This document shows, piece after piece, positions 1 through 9,215 of a stretch of 64,000 nt of DNA. Each line of letters opens with the position of its first letter. The stretch's first letter is position 1. The DNA comes from Proteus appendicitidis (GTDB taxonomy: Bacteria; Pseudomonadota; Gammaproteobacteria; Enterobacterales; Enterobacteriaceae), in assembly GCF_030271835.1 (NCBI RefSeq), contig NZ_CP127389.1, positions 2,454,001 through 2,518,000 of the forward strand. Reading direction: 5' to 3'. The notes beneath the pieces are model-generated. The model was not told the DNA's origin and searched no databases. It saw nothing but the letters and a program-made list of their open reading frames with translations. The position numbers were made by a program, and so were the translations under genes.

Positions 1-50
1 TAAAATACTCATAAATGATTAATTAAAAAAACGATTGTTTTGATGATAAA

Positions 51-79
51 ACACCCACTGCAAAAATTGCAGTGGGTGT
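51..79 (-). terminator. Terminator of split flagellin gene
   Basis: A perfect 13-bp stem (51-63 with 67-79) closes a 3-base A loop. Read on the minus strand it lies just past the flaB stop codon and is followed by TTTTATC, so it should end flagellin transcription. The symmetry means it could also act on the plus strand. Confidence 0.8.
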
Positions 80-105
80 GATTTGAGGATTATTTAAGAT
101 TGAAA

Positions 106-903
106 TTAACGAAGTAGTGATAATACGTTTTGAGGAATTTGATTTGCTTGGGCAAGGACAGAAGTACCCGCTTGTTGCAGGATTTGACCTTTACTCATAT
201 TAGAGACTTCTGTTGCATAATCAGCGTCTTCAATACGGCTACGTGATGCAGTTAGATTGTTCACTGTATTACCTAAATTAGTAATAGTTGAATCTAAACG
301 ATTTTGTACTGCACCCATTGCACTGCGTAAGCTATCGACTTGAGATAACGCTTTATCTAATGTTTCTAATGGTTTTTCCGCAATCGGATCGACGGTCATC
401 GCTGTACCTGTTGCGGCCACTTTGACTGTTGCACCTGCTGTAGCACCAGTGGTTGCAGGGAGACTAAAATAGTCATCCTTACCATTTTTATCAACGGAAT
501 GAACAACCAATATAGATTTATCGTCTTTACCATTAGCATCTACACCATAAGAAATATCGTAGCTTTTCCAATCTTTACTGGTAATTTTTGCATCCAAATC
601 CGTTGTATCTAGTTTTTGCATCTCTTTTGTTGCAGGAGTACCCGTTAAAGTGACTTCAACTTCAGTAGCTTTAGAACCGAGTTTGCTTTTTGCTGATAAA
701 TCCAATTTATCAATACCTAATGTAGTCGCATCGGTTTTTTTCAGCTCAACACTGATTTGTTCTTTATCATGCGCACCGACTTGTAAATTTAATGTGCTGT
801 CTTCGCTTAATACTTTTACGCCATTAAATTGAGTCTGTTCTGAAATACGGTTAATTTCCGCAGTACGTTGATTCACTTCTTCCTGAATAGATTTAATATC
901 GGA
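106..903 (-). pseudogene. flaB: flaB (fliC2) flagellin, 3' fragment cut off by the prophage
   Basis: This is the middle and C-terminal part of a flagellin, the filament subunit. It starts at the 23-bp att core with codons for [10 protein letters not shown] and runs to the typical flagellin end ([14 protein letters not shown], then SVLSLLR-like NVLSLLR). The N-terminal half lies 38.9 kb away at 39737-40077. Rejoining the halves through the core gives one open frame of about 371 residues, close to the 369 of the neighbouring flaA, so this was one gene before insertion. The fragment has no sigma-28 promoter of its own. A GTG at 874-876 could only give an N-terminally deleted protein lacking the export signal. 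The fragment is very likely not expressed. Confidence 0.93.
881..903. repeat. attL core (23-bp direct repeat)
   Basis: The core begins TCCTGAATAGATTT on the plus strand and is identical to 39737-39759. Bases 880 and 904 differ from their right-hand counterparts, so the identity is exactly 23 bp. On the flagellin strand it encodes SDIKSIQ. Host flagellin sequence lies to the left and phage sequence to the right. Confidence 0.93.
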
Positions 904-1016
904 TGATGTGAAAGTATTGATTAACGCTATTTAGCCTACAAAGCCACTATCCATGCCAGCCAGCAAATTTTGGCTTTGCAGAATTTAATCATTTTTACCA
1001 TCATTTCACATATATT

Positions 1017-1035
1017 GTGTCACAATCTCGACACA
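1017..1035. promoter_or_regulatory. Left arm-type site, probable integrase binding
   Basis: GTGTCACAATCTCGACACA matches 18 of 19 bases of 39623-39641, which lies inside the 3' end of int about 100 bp from attR. The two copies sit on the phage sides of attL and attR, as arm sites of a tyrosine recombinase do. A further TGTCACAC follows at 1040-1047. A shared GCCAGCAAA word also occurs near both ends (about 958-966 and 39656-39664). The integrase-binding role is inferred. Confidence 0.55.
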
Positions 1036-1070
1036 GTATGTCACACCTCCTCATTTTTAATTCCACACCC

Positions 1071-1079
1071 TGCTATACT
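1071..1079 (+). promoter_or_regulatory. Extended -10 promoter element before theta homologue
   Basis: TGCTATACT fits an extended -10 (TGnTATAnT), 25 bases upstream of the ATG at 1104. No good -35 is seen, as is usual for extended -10 promoters. It would let the gene be transcribed from the prophage independently of the lytic operons. Confidence 0.4.
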
Positions 1080-1103
1080 CTCCAAAAACTAACCGGATCT
1101 GTT

Positions 1104-1334
1104 ATGAACCTCGCAAACCTAACTCAAGAAGAAAAAGACAAGATCAACGTCGATTTAGCCGCAAGCGGCGTCGCATATAAAGAACGACTCAATATGCCAG
1201 TTGTTGCGTCAGAAGTTGAACGACAGCAACCAGCACATTTGCGCGAGTACTTTAATGAACGATTAGCGTTTTATCGTGAGAGAAGTAAGAAATTGCCTGA
1301 TGGTAATTCAGTGCAGTATTTGAAAGTAGAGTAA
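1104..1334 (+). CDS. DNA polymerase III theta subunit homologue (HolE/Hot family)
   Basis: A 76-residue protein, the same length as E. coli HolE. Its N-terminal half resembles HolE closely as I recall it: [20 protein letters not shown] and then MPVV, ending in a helix with QPAHLREYF. Theta binds the epsilon proofreading exonuclease in the polymerase III core and stabilises it. Phage P1 carries a similar gene, hot, that can replace host theta, so the product probably joins the host replicase. I chose the ATG at 1104 because the alignment to HolE starts there; the upstream codons to 1017 are unlike the family. It stands alone on the plus strand between attL and a terminator, a typical place for accessory cargo genes. 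Confidence 0.85.
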   Translation: MNLANLTQEEKDKINVDLAASGVAYKERLNMPVVASEVERQQPAHLREYFNERLAFYRERSKKLPDGNSVQYLKVE

Positions 1335-1343
1335 GCAATAAAA

Positions 1344-1361
1344 AACCCACCGAAGTGGGTT
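1344..1361. terminator. Bidirectional terminator between theta homologue and acyltransferase
   Basis: AACCCAC-CGAA-GTGGGTT is a 7-bp stem with a CGAA loop. On the plus strand it is followed by TTCTTG. On the minus strand it is followed by a T run, so it serves both converging genes and shields the flagellin fragment from phage transcription. Confidence 0.8.
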
Positions 1362-1366
1362 TCTTG

Positions 1367-3361
1367 TTATAAAAACTTATTCAATACCATTCTGGCACCA
1401 ACATCAGTTAGGTGTCCCCCACTACTATATATAGCACCATCTTTATTTATTATGAGGCATTTTTCATTTTTACAAAAAATGTCATCAGTATAAACTTTAT
1501 GTAATCGTGGATTATCTTGCAAAAACTCGTCTAGTTTATTAGAAAGTTTGATTGTATCAGAGTATGCATTAACATTTGGCGTGTACTCGTCATGATATGA
1601 AGATGTAGGTCCATTTATCTGTTCAAATAAACTTTTTCTTACATCAGTTACTGGGGCTGGGAGCGGGTAAATTACATATACCTCATGCCCTTTTTCTATT
1701 AACAGGTTTATGTTTTCTGCATAACTTTTCCATGCGATATCATCACTTAAAACAACATCGTCTGGTAATTTATTTTGCGATAAACCTTTCACTGCAATCC
1801 TCTTCTTTGGCTGAGAGAATTGCCAGTAGTTAGCTGTGACTATGATGTTTTTCTTGTCTACCAAATTTGATAAAAACTTAATTCTTTCTTCGTTTATTAG
1901 TGAACATTCAGGAACTTTACCAAACCATATATCAGGTGAAACGAAAGGACATTGTTCATACGTCATGCTAATGAAACCATGACCTTTTTTTTCTAAAATT
2001 TTCTTCAACTCAGGATCTAGTTGACCAGAAAAACTATCCCCTAAGTTTATCCACTTTTGATCGCCAAATTTACAAGATGAGTCTACTGTTCTTTTATTGC
2101 ATAGCTCCTGAGGCTCTTTTGAAAAATAACCAATACCTGGATTACTTTCGTCTTTTAACTTCCTAAATTCTAACACGCTAAATATTTCATTGGCATCCTT
2201 CTGCTTGCCTTCAAATTTACTAGAAAAGCCGTTGGTGTAAATTGTTATGCCATAGAAAACAATTAATGATAAAAACATAATTATCAGTATTGATATTTTA
2301 TTTTTCCCTAATTTTTTAACTCTGAATTTATTCTCAATTAAATAATAAGATATCACTGACAATAAAAGAGATATTGATATTAACATCAATAGTTGAAGAT
2401 TATTTATTTCATCATGCTTTAACAACCTGAAAAACACGAAAACAGGCTGATGCCATAAATAAAGTGAATAAGATATTAACCCAATAAAAACAACTGGTTT
2501 TGATGAAAAAATAGAGTTTGTAATATCACCCTTTGTTGTGAAAAGAATAAAAAGGCAGATACCAAAAACTGGAACAGCAGTTAAAAATGAAGGATGCGGA
2601 TTGCTGTGGCCAAAGAAAATCATGCCATGAATAACTAAAAACAACCCTATTATTGGCATTGATTTCACAAGCATACTGCTTATTGTGCCATCCTTGATGT
2701 TTTCTAGGTTACGTCTATCAAAAAATGTCAGCAAACCGCCAGCAAATAGCTCCCATGCTCTTGATGGAAGAAGGTAAAATGCATCATCAGGTCTTGTTTC
2801 AACAACTATGTTGGCATATTGCATTGATGCAATTAGTAAGATTAAAATTATCCCAAATGTATATTTCTTTAGAAACTTATTAATTAACAAAATCAACAAA
2901 GGGAAGAACATGTAAAACTGCCACTCTACCGCAAGACTCCATGTATGAAGAAGAGGTTTCCTAATACTAGATTCAGCGACATAACTATCTTCAGATAAGA
3001 AATAATAATTAGAACCAAAATACAATGCTGACTTTAATGATTTAACATATGCAATGATAGAATCTGGTTTTAATATAAAATAAGCTAGTGCAGATGTAAC
3101 AATTAATACAAATAGTAAAGCAGGAACGATTCGCTTAAATCTTCTCCAGTAAAAATCTAAAAGCGAGAACGACTCTTTTTGTAATTTATCTCTAATTATC
3201 CCTGTTATTAAATAACCAGAAAGAACAAAAAAAACATCAACTCCGAGATAACCACCTTTAAAGACAGTGTCCCCAAACATTTGAAAGTTAGCATGATATA
3301 AAATAACAGCAAAAACGGCTAACGCCCTAATGCCATCGAGTTCTTTTCTATAAGATAACAT
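1367..3361 (-). CDS. Membrane acyltransferase with SGNH domain, O-antigen acetylase type
   Basis: A 664-residue protein of the OafA kind. Residues 1 to about 360 are an acyltransferase-3 domain with about ten membrane helices, opening with YRKELDGIRALAVFAVILYH (conserved His) and later YWRRFKRIVPA. The rest is a periplasmic SGNH-hydrolase-like domain with GDSFSG and a terminal GGHLTDVGA. Such proteins acetylate O-antigen or other surface sugars, and phage-borne ones change the serotype of the lysogen. Residue H-3 in the last block is Ser, where many relatives have Asp (DxxH), so the triad may be atypical. The gene lies beside the tailspike, whose receptor it could modify. It is AT-rich compared with the virion genes, which suggests separate acquisition. 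Confidence 0.85.
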   Translation of the reverse strand: MLSYRKELDGIRALAVFAVILYHANFQMFGDTVFKGGYLGVDVFFVLSGYLITGIIRDKLQKESFSLLDFYWRRFKRIVPALLFVLIVTSALAYFILKPDSIIAYVKSLKSALYFGSNYYFLSEDSYVAESSIRKPLLHTWSLAVEWQFYMFFPLLILLINKFLKKYTFGIILILLIASMQYANIVVETRPDDAFYLLPSRAWELFAGGLLTFFDRRNLENIKDGTISSMLVKSMPIIGLFLVIHGMIFFGHSNPHPSFLTAVPVFGICLFILFTTKGDITNSIFSSKPVVFIGLISYSLYLWHQPVFVFFRLLKHDEINNLQLLMLISISLLLSVISYYLIENKFRVKKLGKNKISILIIMFLSLIVFYGITIYTNGFSSKFEGKQKDANEIFSVLEFRKLKDESNPGIGYFSKEPQELCNKRTVDSSCKFGDQKWINLGDSFSGQLDPELKKILEKKGHGFISMTYEQCPFVSPDIWFGKVPECSLINEERIKFLSNLVDKKNIIVTANYWQFSQPKKRIAVKGLSQNKLPDDVVLSDDIAWKSYAENINLLIEKGHEVYVIYPLPAPVTDVRKSLFEQINGPTSSYHDEYTPNVNAYSDTIKLSNKLDEFLQDNPRLHKVYTDDIFCKNEKCLIINKDGAIYSSGGHLTDVGARMVLNKFL

Positions 3362-3470
3362 ACAATAAATCCAAAAATTAACATTACGGTTGTTGTTACA
3401 ACGATAAAAAATATTTGCGAATTATACATTAAGATATCTTATTTGCATTCATATTTAGCAGAGGAATAAC

Positions 3471-3494
3471 TGCGAGCACAATGAGTTGCTCGCA
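3471..3494. terminator. Hairpin after tailspike gene
   Basis: An 8-bp perfect inverted repeat (TGCGAGCA / TGCTCGCA) lies 8 bases past the tailspike stop. The T run after it on the minus strand is poor (GTTATT), so it is a weak terminator or an mRNA end protector. Confidence 0.45.
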
Positions 3495-3501
3495 GAAATT
3501 A

Positions 3502-5382
3502 TTATACTTTTAGTATAGATATAGATGTTGATTGATTGACAGTAATTGGTGATGGCAAGGATGATGGCGCTCTAATACTAACAATATCACCTTTTTTGAG
3601 TTTCAGTATTTTTGAAAATAGGTATATGTTTTTTATTGGCAGTTGAGATACAACATCATCATTAATATACAGACCTAACACTAATTCCTGCTGGTGAGAG
3701 CAATCAACAAATATCTCTACCTTGTAGTCGCCATGATAAGGGATTGGCAGCCTATCAGATCCAGTTGATGTTATTAATTTTAATGTATCAAAATCTATTT
3801 TATCAAACCCTACCCTAGACCCGCCAACTGATAGTTGTGAGCTGGTTGTTTTTGATAACGATAATAATGATTTGAATTTACCCAATAAATTTACAGATGA
3901 GATCTCATCATAGGTAATAAAATCTGTTAGTTTTACAAATCCACCAACTGATACATTTGATTTATACGCTGATGAAATATTAACTGTCGCGCCATTTGAA
4001 ACCTTCACCTTTAAATGACTACTTGCCCCCTGAGATATTAGCGTATTATTTAAATCCCAAATCGTCCCAATTCCATCAATGAATGATTGATATACCTCAG
4101 CTGTGCTTCTTCCACCAATGAACGCGCAATTATTTGTTGTTATGCATGACCCACCCGTAAATCGAAGCACCCCAAATGCCGCACTAGGAGCTGACTCGCA
4201 ACCACATCCATTCATGTCTACCTGACAATTATCCAGATCATAAGCAAAGTGTTTTATTTCACTACCAACATAACCATCTGCCCATGCATCACATGCAACG
4301 TTGTTCCAAGAGGAGTATCCAAGACCGCCAAATGACCACCCAAACTCCGTTTTAAATGCATTACATCTATTTAGGTTAACAGAGGTTCCTCTTCTAATAT
4401 CACCAAGCCCGTGCTTTACTGGAATGACACAGTTTTTAATATTTATACTATTTAAATTAACACTATAAATATCAGCGCATATTAACCATGAATATACTCC
4501 GCTGTTTGTTATGTTAGAAATTGAACTTAGACCGATCTCCGGCGCATAAAATGTGGACACTTTTTTAAATGCACCATCTTCACATTCAGTAGAAAAGTCG
4601 CTAAATTTTAGTCTCCAAGCAGCACCATTGTGACGCTCGAATCCAACATTTTGAGTTATACGCCTCGCAGTAATAACAAAAATAGCCTGAGCATTTAATG
4701 TGTCGTATTGATAACCTCTGTAAGTACCATTCAAGTCCATAATATGTTGAGGTTCTACGTTAGACAGTAAACCATCGACTACAAACACTGTTGCGCCGTC
4801 ACCAGCACCAACGATATTCAGTCCGTCTTTTTCGTGAATGAAAACTCGTTTTGTTATTTTGAACCTGCCGGCTGGAAGTATAACCTTATTTCCATGCCCC
4901 ACTCCGTCATCGGCATTTGCATTATCAATAGCTAGTTGAAGCGCGTCAGAGAATGATGATGAAAAATTCAGGTAATCTGAAACATATATATTATTTTCTC
5001 GCTCATTCAGCTTGTTAATAATTGGAGTTGCCCACACTGAGAATTGATCAGGTTCATACTTCAATATATTAGGATAGTAATGTTGCTGTGCGCCGTATGC
5101 GTCATATACAGCCATGCTATGACCTTCAACTGTTACAAACTTGGCAATCTGACCATTGTAAACAGGGAAGCCAGCCTGATTGATAATTAAGGGCTGTGGT
5201 GCTGGAATATGAGAGCCATCTTCATTTTCTAAATAAACCTGAATTTGGTTTTCTGGAATTGTTGGATCGGAGTCAATTTTACCAATAAAAATCTTACCAT
5301 TACTCGCCGCTTGGAATTTCCTTGCTAGAGTGAATAATTGTGACGGCATTGACACGACGACATTAGGAATAATATCTGACAT
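3502..5382 (-). CDS. Tailspike with P22-type head-binding domain
   Basis: A protein of about 626 residues that binds, and probably cleaves, surface polysaccharide. Residues 1 to about 110 match the P22 gp9 head-binding domain (IPNVVVSMPSQLFTLARKFQ, then GKIFIGKIDSDPTIPENQIQ). The remainder is rich in short beta strands with Asn and Gly turns, as expected for a right-handed beta-helix, but I see no likeness to the P22 receptor-binding part, so another glycan is likely. I chose the ATG at 5382 because GGAG lies 8 bases upstream; a TTG 12 bases earlier overlaps that site. The gene follows gene 16 directly and is separated from it by a terminator, so it probably has its own promoter. Confidence 0.88.
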   Translation of the reverse strand: MSDIIPNVVVSMPSQLFTLARKFQAASNGKIFIGKIDSDPTIPENQIQVYLENEDGSHIPAPQPLIINQAGFPVYNGQIAKFVTVEGHSMAVYDAYGAQQHYYPNILKYEPDQFSVWATPIINKLNERENNIYVSDYLNFSSSFSDALQLAIDNANADDGVGHGNKVILPAGRFKITKRVFIHEKDGLNIVGAGDGATVFVVDGLLSNVEPQHIMDLNGTYRGYQYDTLNAQAIFVITARRITQNVGFERHNGAAWRLKFSDFSTECEDGAFKKVSTFYAPEIGLSSISNITNSGVYSWLICADIYSVNLNSINIKNCVIPVKHGLGDIRRGTSVNLNRCNAFKTEFGWSFGGLGYSSWNNVACDAWADGYVGSEIKHFAYDLDNCQVDMNGCGCESAPSAAFGVLRFTGGSCITTNNCAFIGGRSTAEVYQSFIDGIGTIWDLNNTLISQGASSHLKVKVSNGATVNISSAYKSNVSVGGFVKLTDFITYDEISSVNLLGKFKSLLSLSKTTSSQLSVGGSRVGFDKIDFDTLKLITSTGSDRLPIPYHGDYKVEIFVDCSHQQELVLGLYINDDVVSQLPIKNIYLFSKILKLKKGDIVSIRAPSSLPSPITVNQSTSISILKV

Positions 5383-5407
5383 TGCTTTCTCCAAGCGTGA
5401 GTAGTCG

Positions 5408-5426
5408 CACCAGTGTTAATCTGGTG
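5408..5426. promoter_or_regulatory. Inverted repeat upstream of tailspike
   Basis: CACCAG-7 nt-CTGGTG lies between the gene 16 terminator and the tailspike start, about 25 bases from the ATG. It could be an operator or a 5' leader hairpin. The immI regulatory genes found here in P22 are missing. Confidence 0.35.
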
Positions 5427-5444
5427 TATTTTGGACGTAAAAAA

Positions 5445-5460
5445 ACCGCAACTAAGCGGT
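5445..5460 (-). terminator. Terminator of gene 16
   Basis: On the minus strand a 5-bp ACCGC/GCGGT stem is followed by seven T residues. It ends the long late operon before the tailspike gene. Confidence 0.75.
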
Positions 5461-5494
5461 GTTGTTATTCGCAGGTTATCCATAACCTTATTGA

Positions 5495-7714
5495 TTAGTT
5501 TCTGCTTTCGGCTTGACCAGTAGCAGTTAGAGTATTGATGATATTGGTTATCGCTCTATCTCTGGCAGTACTTCCTCGTGGTGTGTTGTGTAGGCGTAAT
5601 AACATGTTTCTTATCGCTGGTGATTCATACATCCGAGCAATTAAACCGGTTCCAGCTTCAATCCCAAGAGAAGTGCCGCCAGTTAATAGCGTTGCCGCTG
5701 TTCGCGTTGGCGTTATCAGTGACATACCCGTTTGCGTAACTTGGTTTGCTGTGCTGGCCCTTCTGGTTGCCTCAAGAACATCGCGCATTCCCTCAATCAT
5801 TCTTCGCTGTTGCTGGTTAAAGACTGTATTAAATACCTGACCATTTGATTGATTGATTAGTTGGTTTAATTGAGTAACCATACGTTGAGGAGAGCCGTTA
5901 GCTTTCTCATAGGCACGGGTCAAATAAGCAGATCGTAATTGGTTTCTGCCATTCTCATTGACCATATTGAATATTCTAGCGATGTCACTAGGACGCTTAC
6001 TGTAAACAAGATTGTTGATTAGCTCTGGTGTGATGTCACCTTTCTCCAAAGCGTTCTTTAGCCCTGTTTTCTCTATCCCTCTCGCTATGTTTCGGTATTC
6101 GTTATTTGCATGACGAAGCTGATTTAATGCGCCAGCACCTAGATTCTGACCAACAGATCTATTCATGTCATTTGTCATGGCTGTGTTTATTCTGTTGTAT
6201 GCAGACTCAAGAGCTGTAGGCATTGCTAAGTTATCGCCCTGCAAACTTTGACGAAGTTCTGTCCTCAAATTACGTAGCTCTTCAAAGCTAGCACCATTTG
6301 CAACCCTATTTCTGAGGTTCGTTAGTATTTGCGTAGCGGCGTTATTTGGAGCTAAACCATTTCCTATCCGTTGTAATGCCTCATCAATTGCTGGAATAGA
6401 TCTGGTTGGTGTAACTGGAACACCTGTCATTTGCTGAGTAATGTTATTTATCACGCCACCATGCATGTCTTTAGCCCTGCGCAATCCTGCGTTAACTTCT
6501 CCCTGCATAACATGCGGAGCATAAATACCGAATTCTTGCTCAATCATCTGCGGAACAGACTCGACAAAGTTTTCTCTTTGCTCTGCTTGTATTGCCCTGC
6601 GGTTACCAGTGCCACCAATACTTTGCTCACCGGCTTGTTGAAGCTGCCTTCCTACTGACGTTCTTGGTGGTAAAACATCTGTTGTTAGTACATCTATTCC
6701 GTTTTGCTCCGCATTCCTTAATAGTTGTTGAGTTTCTGGTGCGATATTTCCACTTGCTGCACGAGATAGACCGCTAAGCCCACGCTCAATAGCTTTCCCT
6801 CCTCCACCAATACCAGCAGACAATGCAGTTTGCCACGGGTTAATATCACCACCACCTGCCATATTAACGGATGACTGCAATGCTAAGTCTGTACCTGCTG
6901 ATCTGGCTGTTGCACCGACAATTGTTGGCGCTCTCGCCGCAGGGGTAAACGCAACTGCGTTTGCAATAAATGGCATTATGTCTTCAGATGATAGACCGGG
7001 CTTGTTTAATGCGTAGCGACCGGACGGGAAATCAACCAGCAAATTTCCCTTTTCATCTTGAGATACTTGCCCGCCCATATTGCTGATGACTTTTACAAAG
7101 TCGTTATCATTACCGAACATTTGTACCCAAGCCGCTTTCATTGCATCAGTATTAAATGCGTTCATTTCTGGCGAAGACATGATCCCTTCGAGTCCTTGAA
7201 CTTCAGGAGTCATCTTGCTTTCACCTGTAAAGGCATCTATTACGCTTTCACGTAAGCCTTTAGCATCCTCAGACGATTGCTGCAACCCTTGTGAAAGGTT
7301 CTGATTGGTTTGTTTCATGCCAGAGATATAGCTGTTTTCTGGCTGTGGTGGTTGCTCTGGCATATCGAATTGATCAAAGAAATTACTTTCTTGTGGGAGG
7401 TATTCTTCCGCTTGCTGATTATGCAAACTTTCAGCATAAGCCGTTGCATCTTCAGGAGTTGAGAACATGCCAAGGTGCTTTCCTGTTCTTAGGTAGTTAT
7501 CAATGGCTTCATCATCAGACATGATCCTACCATCATCACTAACGGTTGGAATTAGCACCTCTCTTCCATCAAAATTGGCAGACATGCTTCTAACTGTACT
7601 TATACTTCCGTCTTGGTTCTTAACTACAGGGCGATTATGAATATCAATATTACCCTGCTCAATCATGCCATTAGGTAATGATTGCTCATCAAACTGATCA
7701 AAGAAATTCGCCAT
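5495..7714 (-). CDS. DNA ejection (pilot) protein, gp16-like
   Basis: A 739-residue virion protein at the position of P22 gene 16, longer than the 609 of P22. Ejected internal proteins form a conduit through the envelope for DNA entry. The C-terminal part has gp16-like Gln-, Asn- and Arg-rich helices and an end domain with glycine-rich apolar segments. The first 110 residues form a separate module: an FFDQFD tag (residues 4-9), a conserved block (PNGMIEQGNIDI, then VLIPTVSDDGRI), and a second FFDQFD near residue 112. The start is supported by AGGAA 9 bases upstream. The gene follows gene 20 by 10 bases. Assignment rests on order and character rather than close sequence match. Confidence 0.8.
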   Translation of the reverse strand: MANFFDQFDEQSLPNGMIEQGNIDIHNRPVVKNQDGSISTVRSMSANFDGREVLIPTVSDDGRIMSDDEAIDNYLRTGKHLGMFSTPEDATAYAESLHNQQAEEYLPQESNFFDQFDMPEQPPQPENSYISGMKQTNQNLSQGLQQSSEDAKGLRESVIDAFTGESKMTPEVQGLEGIMSSPEMNAFNTDAMKAAWVQMFGNDNDFVKVISNMGGQVSQDEKGNLLVDFPSGRYALNKPGLSSEDIMPFIANAVAFTPAARAPTIVGATARSAGTDLALQSSVNMAGGGDINPWQTALSAGIGGGGKAIERGLSGLSRAASGNIAPETQQLLRNAEQNGIDVLTTDVLPPRTSVGRQLQQAGEQSIGGTGNRRAIQAEQRENFVESVPQMIEQEFGIYAPHVMQGEVNAGLRRAKDMHGGVINNITQQMTGVPVTPTRSIPAIDEALQRIGNGLAPNNAATQILTNLRNRVANGASFEELRNLRTELRQSLQGDNLAMPTALESAYNRINTAMTNDMNRSVGQNLGAGALNQLRHANNEYRNIARGIEKTGLKNALEKGDITPELINNLVYSKRPSDIARIFNMVNENGRNQLRSAYLTRAYEKANGSPQRMVTQLNQLINQSNGQVFNTVFNQQQRRMIEGMRDVLEATRRASTANQVTQTGMSLITPTRTAATLLTGGTSLGIEAGTGLIARMYESPAIRNMLLRLHNTPRGSTARDRAITNIINTLTATGQAESRN

Positions 7715-7724
7715 GTAATTATTC

Positions 7725-9215
7725 CTATGGGAGATATCCGTATTTAGCTCTGAATTGAGGTGCTAATGAAGGATTTTGCTTTAGCGCCTGAATTGCTGAT
7801 TGCGGCGCTTGTTGTATTGGTTGTGCTGACTGTTGACTTGATGGCGCGCCTAGATTTGCGTTATTCTTTGAATTAAATGCTTTTGTATATTGATTAACTA
7901 TCTCAACAGATGATTTCAACGCTTCTGGGCTTGAATAATCCAACTGAGGCATAGATTGGAAATACATTTTTGCTTCAGCAACAGTATTGATACCGCTAGC
8001 CCCCATCTCTCTAGCAGCGCTGATGCCTTGGTTTTGCATATTACCTTGAATCCGTTGGGCTGCATTATAAAGAGCACGAGCGTCTTTATTTACGGTTCTT
8101 GTTCCAGCGTCAGCAGTGATTGGCGTCGTTCCGGTGCCACCAGTGACTCCTGTAATGGCATTTAATTGTGATGGCGACGCATTGGCTATTAATGATAGAT
8201 CTGAATTCATCTGATTATTTGATGCTGTTCCTGATGTTGATGACACACTAGATAAAGCACTTACAGGAATAGTTACCACATTGCCATTCGCATCAAAACC
8301 TTTGTAATATTTGGAATCACCAGCGCCTTGTGCATTAGGATCTATCATCACAGTCTGACCATTAGCCAGTTGAGCTTGTTGCATCTCAGTTCCTGACTTA
8401 CCTTTTAATGATAGGAACTGTTTACGTTGTTCAGGTGAAAGTGTCATCATGTACTCATACTCCTGAACTGCCGCTGGCTTACTTCCTGATGAGTTAGCGG
8501 ATCGCATAGAGTTTTGAGCGGATATGTTCTGTCCACGAACCTGTATCTGATGACCATCTCTTGTTAGTGCTTCGCCAGCCTGATTGCTTCTGATTTGCTC
8601 ATCTAAACGACCTTGGTCAATCTGTCTGCCAAGCTGTTTATCTTGCAGGTTAAAATAATCATCAATACCAAGTGATGACATGCCAATGTGGTCTGCTAAT
8701 TGAACAGCCGCTTTAGGGTCTTTTTCTGCAATAGATACAGCCTCCATTGGATCAATGCCAAGGCGACGAAATGTATCTGCATTCTGTCTAACGTAATCAG
8801 TGGCATTACCATTCAGTACCGCATTGCGATAGCCAGATGATAAGTTACCCAAGGATTCGCGAACATCAGCGGAAACTCCCTGCATACCTCCAGTGATAGC
8901 TTGAGCATATTCAGGATAAGCAGCTAGAAGTTGTCGCATACCATCACGATCACTATTCGCGTACGCCTCACCCCATGCTTTTTGGAATTCACCTAGTCTT
9001 TCTTGTGCTTGATATTCTCCGATAGTGTCTTTAATTCCTTTTAGACCTTGCAAGCCTTGCAATAGAATATTGTTACCACCAGAGCGGGCTATCTCATTAC
9101 TTCTATTGATAGAATCAACTACGAAGTTTGCGTCACTTGCTTGAGGCGCGTTTGAATTATTTAAGCCAATGGAGCCTAAAAAACCAGCTCCATTGCTAGG
9201 TTGCCAAGTTGCCAT
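7725..9215 (-). CDS. DNA ejection protein, gp20-like
   Basis: About 496 residues, close to the 471 of P22 gp20. It begins MATWQPSNGAGFLGSI and is rich in Gln, Ser, Asn and Ala with long helices (about 60-230) and a low-complexity C-terminal third. Ejected with gp7 and gp16 during infection. The ATG at 9215 overlaps the gene 7 stop as TAATG and has GGAGG 8 bases upstream, so the longer upstream reading frame is not used. Between genes 7 and 16, exactly the P22 order. Confidence 0.83.
   Translation of the reverse strand: MATWQPSNGAGFLGSIGLNNSNAPQASDANFVVDSINRSNEIARSGGNNILLQGLQGLKGIKDTIGEYQAQERLGEFQKAWGEAYANSDRDGMRQLLAAYPEYAQAITGGMQGVSADVRESLGNLSSGYRNAVLNGNATDYVRQNADTFRRLGIDPMEAVSIAEKDPKAAVQLADHIGMSSLGIDDYFNLQDKQLGRQIDQGRLDEQIRSNQAGEALTRDGHQIQVRGQNISAQNSMRSANSSGSKPAAVQEYEYMMTLSPEQRKQFLSLKGKSGTEMQQAQLANGQTVMIDPNAQGAGDSKYYKGFDANGNVVTIPVSALSSVSSTSGTASNNQMNSDLSLIANASPSQLNAITGVTGGTGTTPITADAGTRTVNKDARALYNAAQRIQGNMQNQGISAAREMGASGINTVAEAKMYFQSMPQLDYSSPEALKSSVEIVNQYTKAFNSKNNANLGAPSSQQSAQPIQQAPQSAIQALKQNPSLAPQFRAKYGYLP

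Noticed and set aside
106..876. Functional short flagellin from the 3' fragment
   Set aside because: It has no sigma-28 promoter, no N-terminal export region, and a terminator lies on the phage side.
881..903. tRNA-gene attachment site
   Set aside because: The core is flagellin coding sequence in frame on both sides; no tRNA fold is present.
5383..5494. P22 immI genes (mnt, arc, ant, sieA)
   Set aside because: Only 112 bases lie between tailspike and gene 16; they hold a terminator and an inverted repeat and no gene.
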